DNA of 64,000 bases from Amphritea atlantica. Lineage in GTDB: Bacteria; Pseudomonadota; Gammaproteobacteria; Pseudomonadales; Balneatricaceae. The stretch lies in the NCBI RefSeq assembly GCF_900111095.1, contig NZ_FOGB01000001.1, positions 496,001 to 560,000 of the forward strand, read 5' to 3'. The notes under the pieces are model-generated. The model had not been told where the DNA came from and ran no database searches. It saw only the letters and a list, made by a program, of their open reading frames with translations. Position numbers and translations under genes: made by a program. Numbering within the stretch: the first letter of the stretch is position 1; the number at the start of each line of letters is the position of its first letter. Shown one piece after another: positions 62,517-64,000 of the stretch.

Positions 62517-63479
62517 GTGATAGATACCAGGCAGACTGAAATCCGAAGCCGGGTACAGACCATTGTCATTATGGTGGTTTCAATACTGGTGTTTATAGCC
62601 CTGTTTATTGGCATTCGTTCCTATGAAGAGCGGGTTGCTGTACAGGCGATCAGGCTGGCAATTGAGCACCGGGTTGATAATGTTGATTATGCTCAGGCGG
62701 GCAAGGCAAAAGATATCGATTCACTCTGGGCGGTGTATGGCCCACAAAAGGAGCTGACTGAGGAGGAGTTCTATCGTCTGGCGGATCCGATTGTAGACAG
62801 TCATCACACCTATCTGCCGCTGTTTATCGCTTTGATGGGCGGAGTGCTGAACTTTGTTATGCTGGGGATGGGGGTCAATGCGGCATTGCGTGCCCGTCAG
62901 CTGCACAAAGTGCTTGAATCGAAAGAGATGGAGCTGCAACGCAGCCAGGAAAAGCTTGCGTCCGTTACGGTGATGGATGAACTCACGGGGCTGGCTAACA
63001 AGCGTCACTTCCATCAGGTGTTGTCAACCGAGTGCCGCAGAGCCGTACGGGAGTTCAGTCCGTTAACCCTGATGTTGATTGAGGTTGATAAGATCGAGGC
63101 TGAGCAACTGCCAGAGGATTATGCTGATCAGCAGGCGGGGTTGATTGCTGAGGTTCTTAAAGGGGCTATTTCACGGCCAGGGGATATGGCTGCCCGCATA
63201 GACAGCGGACGCTTTGCTATGCTGCTGCCAGCAACTAACGAACAGTCGCCGGTGTTGGCTGACAGGCTCTGTCATGATATTCATGATATTGAACTTGGCG
63301 GGCATCAACTGAGTGTCAGTATCGGTATCAGTACGCTACAACCTTCGGCGCTCCTGACCGCCGAATACATTCTGTCGCAGACCGAAGCGGCGCTCCATGA
63401 AGCGTTACAGAGTGGTGGCTGTCAGGTACGGGCGATAACGGAAGATCCCCGTGATATTCCTGTAACGTTTTCCAATTAG
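62517..63479 (+). CDS. Membrane protein with degenerate GGDEF domain
   Basis: This 320-residue protein has an N-terminal membrane segment (about residues 15-35), an extracytoplasmic loop of about 70 residues, a second span near 105-120, a short coiled coil and a C-terminal GGDEF-like domain (ELTGLANKRHFHQ near 160). The catalytic signature has become DSGRF, so diguanylate cyclase activity is probably lost. It may sense and bind c-di-GMP or GTP. The start is GTG, with AAAGGAATG-type upstream sequence. Confidence 0.75.
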   Translation: MIDTRQTEIRSRVQTIVIMVVSILVFIALFIGIRSYEERVAVQAIRLAIEHRVDNVDYAQAGKAKDIDSLWAVYGPQKELTEEEFYRLADPIVDSHHTYLPLFIALMGGVLNFVMLGMGVNAALRARQLHKVLESKEMELQRSQEKLASVTVMDELTGLANKRHFHQVLSTECRRAVREFSPLTLMLIEVDKIEAEQLPEDYADQQAGLIAEVLKGAISRPGDMAARIDSGRFAMLLPATNEQSPVLADRLCHDIHDIELGGHQLSVSIGISTLQPSALLTAEYILSQTEAALHEALQSGGCQVRAITEDPRDIPVTFSN

Positions 63480-63492
63480 ACTTGTTTCTGCT

Positions 63493-63518
63493 AAGCCTGC
63501 CCCGTGCAGGCTTTCTTT
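63493..63518 (+). terminator. Terminator after the GGDEF-like gene
   Basis: AAGCCTGC pairs with GCAGGCTT around a CCCGT loop and is followed by a T-rich run, 14 bases after the stop and 19 before the next start. Confidence 0.85.
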
Positions 63519-63536
63519 TGCGGCGGAGAGACAACA

Positions 63537-64000
63537 GTGAGTAACCCATCTGACAACCCGGACAACACTCCCATATCTCCTGTTGATGAGACTGTTACCT
63601 ATCTCTCAGCCCAGGGCGGTCCTGAAGCTCCTCAGGCGGACCGGTTGGTCGCGCATCGGGGGTATGCATCCCGCTATCCGGAAAATTCGCTACTGGCGAT
63701 TGAGCGGGCCCTGGCAGCCGGAGCAAAATTTGTTGAGGTGGACCTGCAACTGACCGCTGATCTTGAACCGGTGCTCTATCATGACCGGGATATGGCGCGA
63801 CTTTCCGGCACGGATAATAAGATTCAGTTGCTCACCTACGATGAGCTTGATCGTTATAGCCTGCATAACCCGGTGGCCTTCAGTGATCGCTTTGAAGATG
63901 AACCGATCTCCCATCTTCAGCATCTGGTTAATCTGATGCTGCATTATCCTGAAGTGACTTTTTTTGTTGAGTTCAAGCGGGTTGCTATCGAAACATTCGG
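63537..64000 (+). CDS. Glycerophosphodiester phosphodiesterase (partial at window edge)
   Basis: The first about 154 codons of a GDPD-family enzyme are present and the rest lies beyond the window. AHRGYASRYPENSLLAIE near residue 38 holds the catalytic His-Arg and the Glu of PEN. FVEVDLQLTADLEPVLYHD near residue 64 supplies the metal ligands and second catalytic His. The family hydrolyses glycerophosphodiesters to glycerol 3-phosphate. The GTG start at 63537 has a GGAGAG site six bases upstream. The N-terminal extension before AHRG is Pro/Asp-rich and has no signal peptide, so it is probably cytoplasmic. Confidence 0.87.
   Translation, partial: MSNPSDNPDNTPISPVDETVTYLSAQGGPEAPQADRLVAHRGYASRYPENSLLAIERALAAGAKFVEVDLQLTADLEPVLYHDRDMARLSGTDNKIQLLTYDELDRYSLHNPVAFSDRFEDEPISHLQHLVNLMLHYPEVTFFVEFKRVAIETF

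Overview
The window looks like chromosomal DNA of a marine, metabolically versatile gammaproteobacterium, probably of the Oceanospirillaceae type. This is an inference from gene content and protein character: split HpaG1/HpaG2, a full C-P lyase operon, NasR, PnuC with NadR-like kinase, PxpABC, many LysR regulators and c-di-GMP proteins. No rRNA, tRNA or CRISPR array was seen. Most of the window is typical moderately GC-rich core or catabolic sequence. Two stretches are visibly AT-richer and look acquired: the left edge (about 60-1140) and the island at about 37.3-44.7 kb.

Layout. 0-1.1 kb: a HigBA-type toxin-antitoxin pair. 1.1-3.5 kb: cobA (siroheme branch) divergent from nasR, with sigma-54-like promoters on both strands and a cobA leader carrying a hairpin plus a terminator, the layout of a NasR antitermination target. 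3.5-10.5 kb: a permease, then the homoprotocatechuate lower pathway hpaH-I-G1-G2-E-F. A 119-bp palindromic repeat array lies between hpaE and hpaF, where enterobacterial clusters carry hpaD. 10.7-15.7 kb: a lysine/pipecolate catabolic group (amaB-like, LysR, amaA-like, DUF1338/HglS-like). 15.9-18.0 kb: a dmlR/dmlA-like pair. 18.2-30.4 kb: the phosphonate regulon, with an acyltransferase, phnCDE, phnF-P and a DMT permease, and Pho-box-like sites before the first gene and before phnC.

30.5-37.1 kb holds mostly housekeeping genes (diguanylate cyclase, RNA methyltransferase, glutaminase, RhlE, an orphan ParA-like ATPase, a methyltransferase with a Fur-like box). 37.35-44.4 kb is the most unusual region. 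A truncated IS3 transposase abuts a two-gene minus-strand operon. The first gene encodes a 1541-residue SF2-type helicase ending in a PD-(D/E)XK nuclease-like domain. The second encodes a 728-residue protein with a segment resembling the Argonaute MID domain. I read this as a candidate nucleic-acid-targeting defence system related to pPIWI-RE systems.

44.8-64 kb: ArsR plus an OYE reductase, pnuC-nadR-like genes, a D-amino-acid aminotransferase, a Lrp/cysteine desulfhydrase-like divergent pair, a five-gene operon that brackets PxpABC with the two halves of D-glutamate cyclase, an EAL-like/HDOD protein, an SH3b protein, a hibernation factor, and assorted small-family proteins. It ends in a glycerophosphodiester phosphodiesterase gene cut by the window edge.
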